Source of the DNA: a virus
IMG/VR virus record: IMGVR_UViG_3300036939_000084
Location: 43,264 to 107,263 of that record
Strand: one strand, 5' to 3'
Length of the DNA stretch: 64,000 nt
The notes beneath the pieces are model-generated. The model worked only from the letters and a program-made list of their open reading frames with translations, was not told the origin of the DNA and made no database searches. The translations under genes were made by a program, and so were the position numbers. Below are positions 8,903-17,938 of the stretch, in pieces. Every line of letters begins with the position of its first letter. Position 1 is the stretch's first letter.

Positions 8903-10072
8903 ATGCCAAAAAATTCATTAATCTATCCTGAAGATTTTGCGCTTCCTACTAGACTGGGAGGTTCATCTACAACCAATGCAGGTATAACACTTGAGGCTGC
9001 CGTATCTCAGATAGCTGTGCAAGCTAGAGACACAGCATTGAGGCAGGCTCACACCAGACGAATTTTAGGACAAAGTGTTATTTCTCAGAATAGGGCAAAG
9101 ACAGGGCTTCTAATGCCCCTTCATCAGGTAGGTACAGCGATCGCTTCCCCTCCTTTTTTGGGTACGGCAGCTTATATTCCCGGAACAGAAGGGCTGCAAT
9201 GCTTTCTTTTCTCGAATGAATCTTTTAAGAGATCAACAGCCAAATTACCTCAAGAGTATGTTTATGGTTCCGTAACAGGAAATTCGGAATCGGGGAAGTT
9301 TGTCGGGGGAGAAACTGGAACAGGGCTAATTGGCAGCAGTTTCGACAAGCTTAACTACAAGAAGGAGTCGGTTTCGCGAACTGGAGCTAAATTAACAGAA
9401 CCCAGACTGGTTGGAATCGGGCAAATGGGAACCCCTCTTACTGGGATTATCGCGGGTGGGGCTGACTCGTTAGGAGTTCTAAAGAGAGATTGCCATTTTT
9501 ATAACCATGCAACTGATACTGTGACCGTGGTTGCAAATTTCTTGCAACGGACACGTTTTGCTCCACATGGAGGGCTATCAAGTCAGTTCAATGGGTACAT
9601 CTTGGGAGGCTCTAGTAGTTATTTTGGCGCAAACATGATTCGCTCTGTTGAGCGAATTCCTTATGCCGCTGGTACAACAGCATCTATAAACGTATCACCT
9701 GATGCTCCTCACTCCCACTGGGTTCACGCCGCTTTTTCCAACCCAAATAAAGGTTATTTTGCGGGTGGCGCAAATTCAATCCCTTACGGTACGAACTTGG
9801 ATCGTATTACAGCTTTAACATTTTCTGGCGAAACAACTGCTCTGATTGCTGCTAAATTGGCTCAGCCTACTATGTGTTCTTTTGGAGCAGGCAGTAGTGC
9901 TGCTGGATATATATTTGCTGGATGGAACGGTGATTTAACGTTAGTAAACAAAGGCGTGTCTAAATTAGACTATGCAACCGAATCAACTAGCATTATAGGC
10001 GCTCAGCTTTTGGAGCAAGCGTGGGATAGAGGAGCGGTTTCCGATTATTCACCAGGTTTTAGTTACGTATAA
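8903..10072 (+). CDS. Beta-propeller (kelch-like) tail adhesin
   Basis: Repeated G-Y-x-F/L-G-G turns (GYILGG, GYFAGG, GYIFAG) spaced about 50 residues apart indicate a kelch-like propeller in residues 90-380. The N-terminal 60 residues contain LPTRLGG and an Ala/Arg helix, probably for virion attachment. Propellers of this type occur in phage fibres and probably bind the host surface. Confidence 0.65.
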   Translation: MPKNSLIYPEDFALPTRLGGSSTTNAGITLEAAVSQIAVQARDTALRQAHTRRILGQSVISQNRAKTGLLMPLHQVGTAIASPPFLGTAAYIPGTEGLQCFLFSNESFKRSTAKLPQEYVYGSVTGNSESGKFVGGETGTGLIGSSFDKLNYKKESVSRTGAKLTEPRLVGIGQMGTPLTGIIAGGADSLGVLKRDCHFYNHATDTVTVVANFLQRTRFAPHGGLSSQFNGYILGGSSSYFGANMIRSVERIPYAAGTTASINVSPDAPHSHWVHAAFSNPNKGYFAGGANSIPYGTNLDRITALTFSGETTALIAAKLAQPTMCSFGAGSSAAGYIFAGWNGDLTLVNKGVSKLDYATESTSIIGAQLLEQAWDRGAVSDYSPGFSYV

Positions 10073-10082
10073 TAAACGTTTA
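10073..10082. repeat. Palindrome variant with CG centre, copy 5
   Basis: AATAAACGTTTAATA is a fully symmetric variant. It overlaps the end of the preceding gene's trailer and ends two bases before the next ATG (10085). Confidence 0.75.
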
Positions 10083-10084
10083 AT

Positions 10085-12223
10085 ATGTTAGAGGAAAAAA
10101 TTGCCAGATCTATTCAAGGAAGCTTGATTGAGTTAAACCAAGGAGAGGTTCCAAATTTTGAGCGCCGTTCTCCTGTTTGGCTTGAACAATATTTAAACGA
10201 TTCCATTCAGCTTTATCCAGTAGAAGCTAATTATCCTGCGATCGCATCCGAGGATAGCGCTTGGTTATTAGAGCCTTCTGGCACAAACTTGGTAAATTAC
10301 AACATAGATTTAAGCCAAACAAGTTGGGTGAAAGGGTCAAACGTCATCGTTTTTCCAGATGAGGTTCCAGCCCCAGACGCATCAACCTATATGGCGGACA
10401 GAGTTGTATGGAGCAGTGGTGACGGGCTCACTCAAATTCTTAAGCGTAGTTTCAGTTTGGAAGCTGGCTATACCTATACGATGTCCCTGATTTTAATGCT
10501 TACAGGTGGTCAGCTTGCGGGAGATAGGGATGTTATTAGATTGGTAGGTGGGGTAGAAGGGTCGTCAACAATCAAACTTAGTCAGCTAAATAATTATTCA
10601 AACCGCTATCGTTTAATTTCTCTACAGTTCAAGGTCGCAGGAAAGCAACTCGTTCTTCCTACAGCATCAGCTGGAGGGTATAGTCATGACACTGGCTATA
10701 CAGTTACCGCCGTTTCTGCTAATACAATTACCACGACTATTAGCGGTACCATTGTTGCAGATCAGTTTAAGGGTGGACAAGTTCAGTTCGGTACTAACAC
10801 AAAAGTTTACCCAATACTATCTAGCTCGCCAAATGCTGCAAATGGAAGTGTAACAGTAACAATCGATGCTTCAACGTTGATTGTTGACGGGGTTACTGTT
10901 GGAACGGTAGCCAGATTCCTGGGTGCCCAAAACCAGCCAGTTGATTTAGAATTTTATGTTGAGTCTACTCTATCACTAAACTTTGGCGGCATTCAGATCG
11001 AGAAGAGTCCTTTTAGGACTTCTATGATTTATCAGGATGCCGATCTTAAGGTGCGGGCTATTTCTCGATTAGTATATAGAAATAATCCCATCGCAAAACT
11101 TAAGTCGTTTGGTATTTTTATCAATCTAAAAGAATGGAGGGGCGATGGCAATATTGCCGATTTTGGTACGTTAAACTTGTCGATTGTCTCCAATCGACTC
11201 GTTGTTAAAGCCCAAAACGCAACTCTATCCACGGACTTGGTACTGCCTGCGTCGGTTAAGATTTTCTTGCAAGTAACTGAGGAAAATAACTCTATTTCCC
11301 TGTTTATAAACAAAACCCTAGTAGCTAAGACAAATCTCCTGGGATATGTAGGAGATCATCATGCCAACTTCACACTTACTTCAGAAGGAGTGCGATCTTG
11401 GAAGTCTTTTATTGTTTTTGATAAAGTTCTACTTGATGGCAATCCAGAGACAGGTGGTATCGCTAGCCAGGAAGTTGCATATTTATTTGATACAGAAGCT
11501 ATTATTAGCGCACGGGCGATATCAGCACCCCCACCCTTAATTGTCTTGCCGCCAGTTCTTATTCCGTCTAAGCCTGCACCAATTGCGCGATCGCTAATCG
11601 TTGGTCTTAACAGCGCAACCAACACTATAACCGTTGCTGACGGAACCAATTTTCCGCTTAATGCCCCCGTTTCTGTTATGCGGGAGGATCGGTTTATCTT
11701 AAGGAGTCGAATCCAAACCCGGACACCTGCTACAGGAACTCAATTTAATTTGGGGCTAGATCTTACGGCTGGTGTATTGGTCGGAGATTTCCTTGTGTAT
11801 GGCAATATCGATCAACCTGGGCGAGCTAGCGTAAGGTTTCCTTTTACCCCCATAGATCAGCAAAAGATTCTCGAAGTTGACCCAACCTTGCTACGCATTA
11901 AGTTGGGGTCAACTCTTGCTTTTAACAGGGGACGGGGATTTGTACAAAATATTTTTTATCAAGATATTTCCGAGGTTTTGGTACTAGATAAACAAGATAA
12001 TTTGGGTTACCTGTATTTAGACAAGGTGACCAATTTAGAGATAGGTCATGTTTTTAGTCAAGCCGAAGATGAGATGTTGGTGAGTCCTAGATGCTATCTA
12101 CCGACATTGTTGAACCCAGTTGACAACGTGGCGATCGCTAATTGTTACGAAAATGGGCTAGTAATCGAAAATCTAAATCCCTTTCCCGTTCAGGTACAAC
12201 CAGCAATTCGGGTTTATTATTAA
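10085..12223 (+). CDS. Large tail protein with lectin-like domains
   Basis: A 712-residue protein. Residues 70-110 (SGTNLVNYNIDLSQTSWVKG) match the start of the jelly-roll domain common in phage minor tail proteins; residues 320-440 look like a concanavalin/LamG sandwich; a Pro-rich linker (APPPLIVLPPVLIPSKPAP) at about 480 leads to a beta-rich C-terminal part. It ends the adhesin run. Its stop codon TAA is also the first three bases of the palindrome core at 12221. Confidence 0.65.
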   Translation: MLEEKIARSIQGSLIELNQGEVPNFERRSPVWLEQYLNDSIQLYPVEANYPAIASEDSAWLLEPSGTNLVNYNIDLSQTSWVKGSNVIVFPDEVPAPDASTYMADRVVWSSGDGLTQILKRSFSLEAGYTYTMSLILMLTGGQLAGDRDVIRLVGGVEGSSTIKLSQLNNYSNRYRLISLQFKVAGKQLVLPTASAGGYSHDTGYTVTAVSANTITTTISGTIVADQFKGGQVQFGTNTKVYPILSSSPNAANGSVTVTIDASTLIVDGVTVGTVARFLGAQNQPVDLEFYVESTLSLNFGGIQIEKSPFRTSMIYQDADLKVRAISRLVYRNNPIAKLKSFGIFINLKEWRGDGNIADFGTLNLSIVSNRLVVKAQNATLSTDLVLPASVKIFLQVTEENNSISLFINKTLVAKTNLLGYVGDHHANFTLTSEGVRSWKSFIVFDKVLLDGNPETGGIASQEVAYLFDTEAIISARAISAPPPLIVLPPVLIPSKPAPIARSLIVGLNSATNTITVADGTNFPLNAPVSVMREDRFILRSRIQTRTPATGTQFNLGLDLTAGVLVGDFLVYGNIDQPGRASVRFPFTPIDQQKILEVDPTLLRIKLGSTLAFNRGRGFVQNIFYQDISEVLVLDKQDNLGYLYLDKVTNLEIGHVFSQAEDEMLVSPRCYLPTLLNPVDNVAIANCYENGLVIENLNPFPVQVQPAIRVYY

Positions 12224-12230
12224 AGGTTTA
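12221..12230. repeat. Palindrome copy 6, overlapping a stop codon
   Basis: TATTAAAGGTTTAATATAAAATG: the TAA stop of the upstream gene lies in the left arm, and the endolysin ATG follows seven bases later. Confidence 0.85.
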
Positions 12231-12237
12231 ATATAAA

Positions 12238-13650
12238 ATGCCGAGTTTAACCCTTGAAGCACTGGGAGCAACATACCAAAAACTTTGGGATACGACACAA
12301 ATTAATCCTAAGTTTGCCGGAAAGGCTAACGAAATTACGTCTCAAATTCAGGCGAATAAAGCTAGGTATGAGGCGGTTGCGGCAAAGACGGGTTGCCCTT
12401 GGCACTTTATTGCGGTAACTCATAATATGGAGTCCAGTTTGAGTTTTTCCAAGCATCTGCACAATGGAGACCCATTAACTGGCAAAACATTTCAAGTTCC
12501 CAGCGGGAGACCACCAGGTCCACCGAAGAACGGCTCAGCCTATACCTGGGAAGAAAGTGCAGAAGATATATTACTACACAAAAAACTAAATTTAATCAAA
12601 GACTGGTCTATCCCAAGACTGTTGTATGAACTAGAAAAATACAACGGGTGGGGCTACAGGCAGTACCACCCAGATGTTTTAACGCCTTATCTTTGGTCAG
12701 GTACTAATCACTATACCTCTGGTAAGTATGTTGCAGATGGTCGATTTGATCGGGGCGCAGTGTCTGCTCAGTGCGGATGTGTGCCATTACTGAAAATTTT
12801 GACTAATGGTGCGCCCATTGTTGCGCCCAATAAAGGCTTGAACTGCGTTGATCCAGGATTAGCAGGGTCTCAGACGCTGACCATGCAAAATCCCCAAACC
12901 CAAGCCGACGCCTTTCAAATTGCCATTGGGTTGGATCAGCAGTACCGTTCTCGTACCCATGAGTTTAAAGGGCGGCTTAATCCAGCCTCTAATCCCGATG
13001 TGTTAGATATAGACATCCAGAAAACCTTTGCTGTTAAGGGGTTTGGAGAAGAGTTGGATGGTGATTACAATTGCGAGGATGTCTGCTTTCGCCTGCTAGA
13101 TAGTGGGATTGAGGTTGAAGTTAATGGCTTCAAGGGTGACCCCAGCATGGCGGCACCCCAAGTATTCGCTCACGATTCCACTCAACCACTAACAGGTGGT
13201 CAAGCACCCGCCGCAGATACTGCGGATTCAGCGGCTGCGGCGATACCCGCTGGAAGTATTAATCAGAGGATCTTCCAAGCTGCTCAGGCGAGCCGGGGAG
13301 CAAGTAGTAGAAGTGGTCCAGGTGGTGGTAACGTCGCTTGCGCCTGGATACTTAATACTGTTGTTTTTCCTAAAGCCGGGATTAAGACTATTGGTTCTAA
13401 CCCAAATCTGGTTGCATCGGTAGAACAGGCATTGCAGGGAGGAAGAGGGCAAGCGGTAGAGCGATCGCAGGCTCAACCTGGTGACATCGCCATCATGCCC
13501 AATAAGCATATTGGTATTTGCATGGCAGCTGGATGCACTTCTCTTTTGTCGAACTCCAGCAGCAAGGCAACTTTTACGTGGGACGCTCCTATCGGTAGTT
13601 ACGACTCTTACTACCGCACCACAACAAAAATCTATCGGGTGACGAGCTGA
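12238..13650 (+). CDS. Bifunctional endolysin: lysozyme-like plus Cys peptidase/amidase
   Basis: Residues 1-200 form a lysozyme-like domain: HNMESSLSFSKHLHNGDPL with a candidate catalytic Glu at 65, then EKYNGWGY and SGTNHY. The C-terminal 130 residues resemble an NlpC/P60- or CHAP-like peptidase: candidate Cys near 367 (GGNVACAW) and His near 423 (KHIGICM), with the Gly-Asp-Ile-Ala strand typical of the fold. The middle segment is a different beta-rich region. It would cut glycan strands and stem peptides of the host wall. The N-terminal domain is shared with the gene at 18634 but the C-terminal enzyme differs. Confidence 0.75.
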   Translation: MPSLTLEALGATYQKLWDTTQINPKFAGKANEITSQIQANKARYEAVAAKTGCPWHFIAVTHNMESSLSFSKHLHNGDPLTGKTFQVPSGRPPGPPKNGSAYTWEESAEDILLHKKLNLIKDWSIPRLLYELEKYNGWGYRQYHPDVLTPYLWSGTNHYTSGKYVADGRFDRGAVSAQCGCVPLLKILTNGAPIVAPNKGLNCVDPGLAGSQTLTMQNPQTQADAFQIAIGLDQQYRSRTHEFKGRLNPASNPDVLDIDIQKTFAVKGFGEELDGDYNCEDVCFRLLDSGIEVEVNGFKGDPSMAAPQVFAHDSTQPLTGGQAPAADTADSAAAAIPAGSINQRIFQAAQASRGASSRSGPGGGNVACAWILNTVVFPKAGIKTIGSNPNLVASVEQALQGGRGQAVERSQAQPGDIAIMPNKHIGICMAAGCTSLLSNSSSKATFTWDAPIGSYDSYYRTTTKIYRVTS

Positions 13651-13988
13651 TGCTGATTGACCCCTACTTCTTGCAATGTTACGACGAGGAAATGCTCAAT
13701 CCACCCCCAGGCGTCTATTATCGAATCCGGGGGTATTATCAGTACGCCGACTACACCCTGGTGACTTGGGCATATGGGGAAGAGGAGGAGTATTTCACCG
13801 GGGAAATACTATACAAGGGGTACGAACTAATCGCCTCCGGCGCGGGTGCCCTGGAGATCGGAATGCCACCCTCTGCACCTACATCGGTTTGGGACAGGAT
13901 CGATACGAGAGCCAACGCTTACGGGCTTAGCACCCAAGCGGCGCAGCAGTTGAGAAATCTGGATAACTACACCCCGTTGATTTTCTGA
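13650..13988 (+). CDS. Hypothetical protein coupled to endolysin
   Basis: The ATG overlaps the endolysin stop (TGATG), so it is translationally coupled. The 112-residue acidic protein is rich in Tyr in its first half (YYRIRGYYQYADYTLVTWAYG) and has no membrane segment, so it is not an obvious holin. It could be an endolysin regulator or a virion protein. Confidence 0.65.
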   Translation: MLIDPYFLQCYDEEMLNPPPGVYYRIRGYYQYADYTLVTWAYGEEEEYFTGEILYKGYELIASGAGALEIGMPPSAPTSVWDRIDTRANAYGLSTQAAQQLRNLDNYTPLIF

Positions 13989-13989
13989 G

Positions 13990-14008
13990 GTTTTGCAATT
14001 TGCGAAAA
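13990..14008. repeat. TTTCGCAAATTGCAAAA repeat
   Basis: Copy reading TTTTGCAATTTGCGAAAAAA, between the stop at 13988 and the terminator. Confidence 0.7.
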
Positions 14009-14010
14009 AA

Positions 14011-14037
14011 GAAGGGGGTGATCGCACCCCCCCCTCT
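14011..14037 (+). terminator. Intrinsic terminator
   Basis: GGGGGTG and CACCCCC stem ending the endolysin operon. Confidence 0.7.
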
Positions 14038-14040
14038 TAT

Positions 14041-14050
14041 TAAACCTTTA
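14041..14050. repeat. TATTAAA-CC/GG-TTTAATA palindrome, copy 7
   Basis: Core TAAACCTTTA directly after the endolysin-operon terminator. Confidence 0.8.
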
Positions 14051-14141
14051 TTATCAGACCTCTTGATCGCAGTAAAGCTGCCCACCCTAATTTAGTGTGA
14101 TGGACAGCTTTTAGGTTGGTAGAGCCTGACTAAGTCAAATT

Positions 14142-14390
14142 CTATTGGTTGTCACTGATAATGATTTCTGATTGCGTCCAATAACAAGGCTCATTCTCGC
14201 TCCAAGGGTTGGAAGGGCTGCACAAGTAGAGACCTGTAGGCTTTCCTTCTTTGTTCAAGCAAATTTCTTTGACCTCCCATTGCTCTTCGTTCCAGTGGAA
14301 TGTTATGCCTTTCTCTATGCTCATGGCTTTACCGATTGTTGCTGCTACGATTTCTGGCTCTAATTTCCGAACTTTGTCTCTAATGTTCAT
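14142..14390 (-). CDS. Hypothetical protein, 82 aa
   Basis: A small soluble protein with no known motif, whose ATG overlaps the stop of the upstream RHH-like gene, forming a two-gene operon. Confidence 0.6.
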   Translation of the reverse strand: MNIRDKVRKLEPEIVAATIGKAMSIEKGITFHWNEEQWEVKEICLNKEGKPTGLYLCSPSNPWSENEPCYWTQSEIIISDNQ

Positions 14391-14557
14391 ACCTTTATCG
14401 GTGGTGGTTGAATAACGGGTGGTTCGTCAGGGAGCGACTGAAGCATTCGCCTGACAAAAGTGGAGGTGTCTTCTCCATAGGCTGTAGACCAGGCTAGTAA
14501 TTTTTCCTTCTCTTGTGGCGTCAGTCTAACTCTGAGCCAGTCTGTTTTAGTGTTCAT
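14387..14557 (-). CDS. Ribbon-helix-helix-like small protein
   Basis: The sequence VRLTPQEKEKLLAWSTAYG then STFVRRMLQSL fits the strand-helix-helix pattern of CopG/MobC-type DNA-binding proteins. I chose the ATG at 14557 over an upstream TTG at 14578. It likely regulates its own operon or binds plasmid DNA; the C-terminus is Pro-rich. Confidence 0.6.
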   Translation of the reverse strand: MNTKTDWLRVRLTPQEKEKLLAWSTAYGEDTSTFVRRMLQSLPDEPPVIQPPPIKV

Positions 14558-14617
14558 ACTTGCTATTCTGTATCCCAATGAAATACAATGTCAATAGTAA
14601 ATTGAAGAAAAGGTCAG

Positions 14618-15004
14618 ATGACTAAACATAAATTCAGTAAATCTTTGAGGAATTGGCTGGACAGTAAATCTGTCGTAGTCGCAGGTTATTTTGATGACGT
14701 CAAAGGAGTCAACCTTAGCTATCTACTAGAGTCATGGGTTGAAACTATGCATCTTAACGATGCATTTGCCTGTGATCATCCGTATGCCGCCGATTATTTT
14801 CAAGTTGCTGTCGTGGATAAAGACGATCCAAGATTGGAGCAACCAGGTATCTTACTCAAGGTGTTGAATGATTTTCGCCATTGTCGGCACCTGAAAGTTT
14901 GGAGTGGCGGCGAGTTAATGGACAGTCAGGAGATAGTAGAGATAATGGAGCGCACTGACGATCTGTTCCATCTAGAGCCTTTAGAGCCTGCTCCTTGGGA
15001 CTGA
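14618..15004 (+). CDS. Hypothetical protein, 128 aa
   Basis: An acidic soluble protein with no recognised domain. It is divergent from the RHH-like gene and lies just upstream of a BRO-N gene, whose leader begins at its stop codon. Confidence 0.6.
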   Translation: MTKHKFSKSLRNWLDSKSVVVAGYFDDVKGVNLSYLLESWVETMHLNDAFACDHPYAADYFQVAVVDKDDPRLEQPGILLKVLNDFRHCRHLKVWSGGELMDSQEIVEIMERTDDLFHLEPLEPAPWD

Positions 15005-15091
15005 TTGAAACGAAAAAGCGATCGTTTCCTCCCCGTCGAAAGATTGGAAGCGATCGCCCTCCCACGAATCAATACACATAGGAGTAAATTA

Positions 15092-15712
15092 ATGTTACAG
15101 CTTTTCACGTTTGAATCCAAGGAAGTTCGCTTTGTCGGTACAGCTGACAAGCCTGAATGGATTGCTCAGGATGTATGCAACTGCCTTGATTTAGCTAATG
15201 TTAGTCAGGCGCTTGACTCGCTCGATGAGGATGAAAAGGGTATCACGATTATAGATACCCTTGGAGGTGAGCAACGGTTGCTAACAGTGACAGAGCCCGG
15301 TCTTTACAGTCTTACCTTTAAATCCCGTAAGGCACCTGCTAAGCGATTCAAGCGATGGATATTTCATGACGTTTTGCCCTCTATCCGCAAGACTGGTAGC
15401 TACAGCGTCAGTCAGCAACCTATTCAACAATCCTCAGTCAAGGAAGAAATCGACATTCTCAAGGACTGCCTTTTTATTGCGGGACTTGACCCGAAGTTAA
15501 TTGCAGGGATTGCATTAAATCACGCAGGTACTCGGATACCAGAACTTAAAGAAGCTGTACAAGAGGGACATGAGCTGCTAGCTGCATCAGGACAAACCGA
15601 ATTGCTGCTTACTCCAACAAAAATTGGAAAAGAACTGGGGATATCCAACCGCAAGGTTAACGAGATCTTAGTGACATACTCCTACACTGACTTGAGTACA
15701 GGTACAGTGTAG
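15092..15712 (+). CDS. BRO-N domain antirepressor-like protein, C-terminus probably disrupted
   Basis: The N-terminal 110 residues are a clear BRO-N domain ([21 protein letters not shown] ... [30 protein letters not shown]). I start it at the ATG at 15092, which has AGGAG nine bases upstream, not at the open frame's first ATG. The C-terminal HTH-like part ([19 protein letters not shown]) ends abruptly where the TnpB element begins; the last residues are coded by the element's terminal hairpin, so the original end has been replaced. Confidence 0.7.
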   Translation: MLQLFTFESKEVRFVGTADKPEWIAQDVCNCLDLANVSQALDSLDEDEKGITIIDTLGGEQRLLTVTEPGLYSLTFKSRKAPAKRFKRWIFHDVLPSIRKTGSYSVSQQPIQQSSVKEEIDILKDCLFIAGLDPKLIAGIALNHAGTRIPELKEAVQEGHELLAASGQTELLLTPTKIGKELGISNRKVNEILVTYSYTDLSTGTV

Positions 15713-15713
15713 G
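15681..15713 (-). repeat. Right-end hairpin of tnpB element
   Basis: Perfect 9-base arms with a 15-base loop. By analogy with IS605 elements this would be the 3' part of the omega-RNA, with the guide just beyond it. Confidence 0.5.
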
Positions 15714-16911
15714 CTTCCAAGACAATCCGGCTATCACTGAGGAGACTCTTGGCTTTAAGAACGGGATGCCCCGCCGCTCTATTTTTGATATTAATAGCTG
15801 CATTATGATCGCGGTCTAAACTACACCCACAATGGGGACAGTCGTGCCAGCGAACATGCAGCTTTTTTGGTACTTTCTCGCCGCAATTAGAGCAATCTTG
15901 TGAGGTGTTATGGGCACTGACAGGGACAACCAACAAACCAGCATTTTCGGCTTTGTTTGTCAGTATCGACAGAAAGCTTGACCACCCAGCATCCAGCACA
16001 GATTTAGCTAATCGGGTACGAGAAAGACCTTTAACATTCAACTCTTCGTGAGCAACTACGTCATATTTTGATAACAGCCACTTGGCGGTTTTGAAGTGAA
16101 AGTCTTTTCTCTTGTCAGCAACTTTCTTATGCTGTTTCCCCAACTGTTTAATAGCTTTAAGCCTACCGTTACTTCCCTTCTTACGGCGTGATACCCGCTT
16201 TTGAATGACTCGTAAGCGTTTTTGCGCCTTGCGATAGTGCTGAGGGATGGCAATCGTTTCACCCTCGGAAGTTGTTAAAAATTCCTTTAGTCCTACATCA
16301 ATTCCGGTAATTTTGTTCGGATTGAAATCTGGCTTAATTTCGGGAACGGTTTTGTCTTCGAGGGAAAGCGTGAGGTAATAGCCATCAGCCTTCTTAGTAA
16401 CAGAAGCGGTTTTAATCTTGAACCCATCTGGGATAGGGCGATGCAGAACAACCTTAACTTTGCCAAACATCGGTAAGTTAATCTGGTTGCCTTGCAAACA
16501 CCCATCCTTCATCTGAGGATAAGTAAAGGTGCGATAACGATTCTTCGCTTTAAACCTAGGCTTACCGCTTCTTTTACCGCTACTATCACCCTTTAAAAAA
16601 CGGTCAAATGTTACCTTGACTCGCTTAACTACATCTTGAATAACCTGGGAATAAATCTCGCTGTACCAGGGATGAGTTTTCTTGAGTTGGGGTAGCGTCT
16701 TTTTTTGACTGTAATAGTCAGGATTATCCCTCAGCTCTCGTAGATGGCAGACAAGGGGGCAAGCATTGACAGGAGAACGATTTTGCTCATACCAGTTAAA
16801 CCTATCAGCCAACAAATAGTTGTACTGAGCACAAAGCATTGCAAGCCACCTATCAAAGTTGGCGGCTTGCAATGCTGTTGGTCGTAATCGGTACTGGTAG
16901 GCTGTTCTCAT
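15682..16911 (-). CDS. tnpB: TnpB RNA-guided nuclease
   Basis: A 409-residue TnpB with all catalytic landmarks: RuvC-I Asp in GIDVGLKEF, Glu in [11 protein letters not shown], and final Asp in [10 protein letters not shown], plus the four-Cys zinc ribbon (CSNCG ... CPHCG). It is probably an active nuclease guided by an RNA from its own 3' end. No tnpA is present, so movement would need a transposase in trans. Confidence 0.85.
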   Translation of the reverse strand: MRTAYQYRLRPTALQAANFDRWLAMLCAQYNYLLADRFNWYEQNRSPVNACPLVCHLRELRDNPDYYSQKKTLPQLKKTHPWYSEIYSQVIQDVVKRVKVTFDRFLKGDSSGKRSGKPRFKAKNRYRTFTYPQMKDGCLQGNQINLPMFGKVKVVLHRPIPDGFKIKTASVTKKADGYYLTLSLEDKTVPEIKPDFNPNKITGIDVGLKEFLTTSEGETIAIPQHYRKAQKRLRVIQKRVSRRKKGSNGRLKAIKQLGKQHKKVADKRKDFHFKTAKWLLSKYDVVAHEELNVKGLSRTRLAKSVLDAGWSSFLSILTNKAENAGLLVVPVSAHNTSQDCSNCGEKVPKKLHVRWHDCPHCGCSLDRDHNAAINIKNRAAGHPVLKAKSLLSDSRIVLEAYTVPVLKSV

Positions 16912-16948
16912 GTCATAATTATATCAAAAGCGACGGCAGTATGACGAC

Positions 16949-17095
16949 ATGACAAAAATAACAGTTCGCCCCACTGATAGCGAGTATGAACATTTGGTAA
17001 CATACTGCTTTCATAAAGGACGAACCCAGAATGATGTACTCAGAGAACTTATCAGAAGATTGTCAATCAAAGGGGTATTGAACCCCCTTGATTGA
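16949..17095 (+). CDS. Small RHH protein divergent to tnpB
   Basis: A 48-residue protein (TKITVRPTDSEYEHLVTYCF ... NDVLRELIRRL) with the pattern of a ribbon-helix-helix domain. It takes the place usually held by tnpA, 37 bases from the tnpB start and on the other strand. It may repress tnpB transcription or bind the element's end; this is inferred. Confidence 0.6.
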   Translation: MTKITVRPTDSEYEHLVTYCFHKGRTQNDVLRELIRRLSIKGVLNPLD

Positions 17096-17233
17096 CCGCA
17101 ATGACCATCCCAACACCAAAACGTAGGACGGTACTCAGCTGCGCTTCGATATTCCGTCCCGTCTATGGTGTGGGGCTTCCGGCGAAGAAAGCTAAAAGGT
17201 ACTTCTGTTCTAGATAAGATCGGGAAGAAGTAA

Positions 17234-17276
17234 ACAAAGAGCGATCGCACCCGTAATGAATGCGATCGCTCTTTGT
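17234..17276 (+). terminator. HIP1-stem terminator
   Basis: ACAAAGAGCGATCGCA and TGCGATCGCTCTTTGT arms with the loop CCCGTAATGAA. It is one of five related elements (17234, 22612, 23091, 23431, 23766). Confidence 0.8.
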
Positions 17277-17290
17277 TCTATTCCCTTTAG

Positions 17291-17302
17291 TGTGATAAAA
17301 TA
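17291..17302 (+). promoter_or_regulatory. TGTGATAAAATA promoter box
   Basis: Perfect copy, 20 bases before the ATG at 17322. Confidence 0.75.
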
Positions 17303-17321
17303 ACAATATATCAAACAAAAA

Positions 17322-17597
17322 ATGGTAGAATCAACTCAAAACACATGGTCTTACGAATATCAGCTAAAATTCTGGAAAGAAAAAGGCTTTGATATCGATT
17401 ACGCCAACCGTATTGCGAAATACATGAGTCAGGTATACGGGAAGGTGGGAAAAGAATCTCTAGAAGATCAGCGCACTTTCTGTGCGACACAAAATTTTAG
17501 CTATGCCTTAGATAGTGAGGTTTTTCCAAGATTCTTAACGAGACTTGAGATGGCTATAAGTATTATGGACGGGAAAGCTGACGATATGCTGTTTTAG
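17322..17597 (+). CDS. Hypothetical cassette protein, 91 aa
   Basis: A single-gene unit with its own promoter box. The helical protein (aromatic, Lys/Glu rich) has no known domain. A HIP1 octamer follows the stop but without a complete terminator stem. Confidence 0.65.
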   Translation: MVESTQNTWSYEYQLKFWKEKGFDIDYANRIAKYMSQVYGKVGKESLEDQRTFCATQNFSYALDSEVFPRFLTRLEMAISIMDGKADDMLF

Positions 17598-17689
17598 GGC
17601 GATCGCTCTTTTCCCCATAACGTAATATTGGTTCAACCCATATAGAAACCCTCTAGATTCACAAATCGGGGGGTTTTGGTTTGTAAAAT

Positions 17690-17866
17690 ATGAACAAGAT
17701 TTTGGGAATTGCTAGTGTTTTTGCTACCTGGTTCTTAGCCGTATACCTAATCGTGGCACTTGTTGTATTTTGGAATGCTACTCAACGCGACTGGCAACAG
17801 ATATCTCCACGGGTCGTAGCACGAAATATCGTTGCCTCACTTCTGTGGATCAAAGAAATACTTTGA
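17690..17866 (+). CDS. Small single-span membrane protein, 58 aa
   Basis: The frame from the ATG at 17690 to TGA at 17866 codes MNKILGIASVFATWFLAVYL and onwards, with one strong transmembrane segment at residues 5-29 followed by a charged tail. A GGGGGG tract lies 13-18 bases upstream. It could be a small phage membrane protein (holin or superinfection factor), but the role is unknown. Confidence 0.55.
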   Translation: MNKILGIASVFATWFLAVYLIVALVVFWNATQRDWQQISPRVVARNIVASLLWIKEIL

Positions 17867-17873
17867 TCTATAT

Positions 17874-17883
17874 TAAACCTTTA
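17874..17883. repeat. TATTAAA-CC/GG-TTTAATA palindrome, copy 8
   Basis: Core TAAACCTTTA eight bases after the stop at 17866 and just before the next promoter box. Confidence 0.8.
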
Positions 17884-17897
17884 TTATGCTGTTATTA

Positions 17898-17909
17898 TGT
17901 GATAAAATA
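17898..17909 (+). promoter_or_regulatory. TGTGATAAAATA promoter box
   Basis: Perfect copy, 30 bases before the ATG at 17939. Confidence 0.75.
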
Positions 17910-17938
17910 TAATAGTAAACACAAAAAAAACAAAGGCA

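Larger units (their letters stand above)
15675..17230 (-). mobile_element. IS200/IS605-like element with tnpB only (IS1341-type)
   Basis: The element contains tnpB, no Y1 transposase, and a divergent small RHH gene. A terminal hairpin CCTACACTG/CAGTGTAGG lies at 15681-15713 next to the tnpB stop, and another stem (GGACGG/CCGTCC) lies at about 17126-17156. The ends are estimated from these hairpins and from the truncated BRO-N gene. Confidence 0.55.

Noticed and set aside
17096-17230. Continuation of the BRO-N gene on the far side of the tnpB element
   Set aside because: A short frame ending GTSVLDKIGKK resembles a BRO C-terminus, but the match is too short and about 40 residues would be missing.
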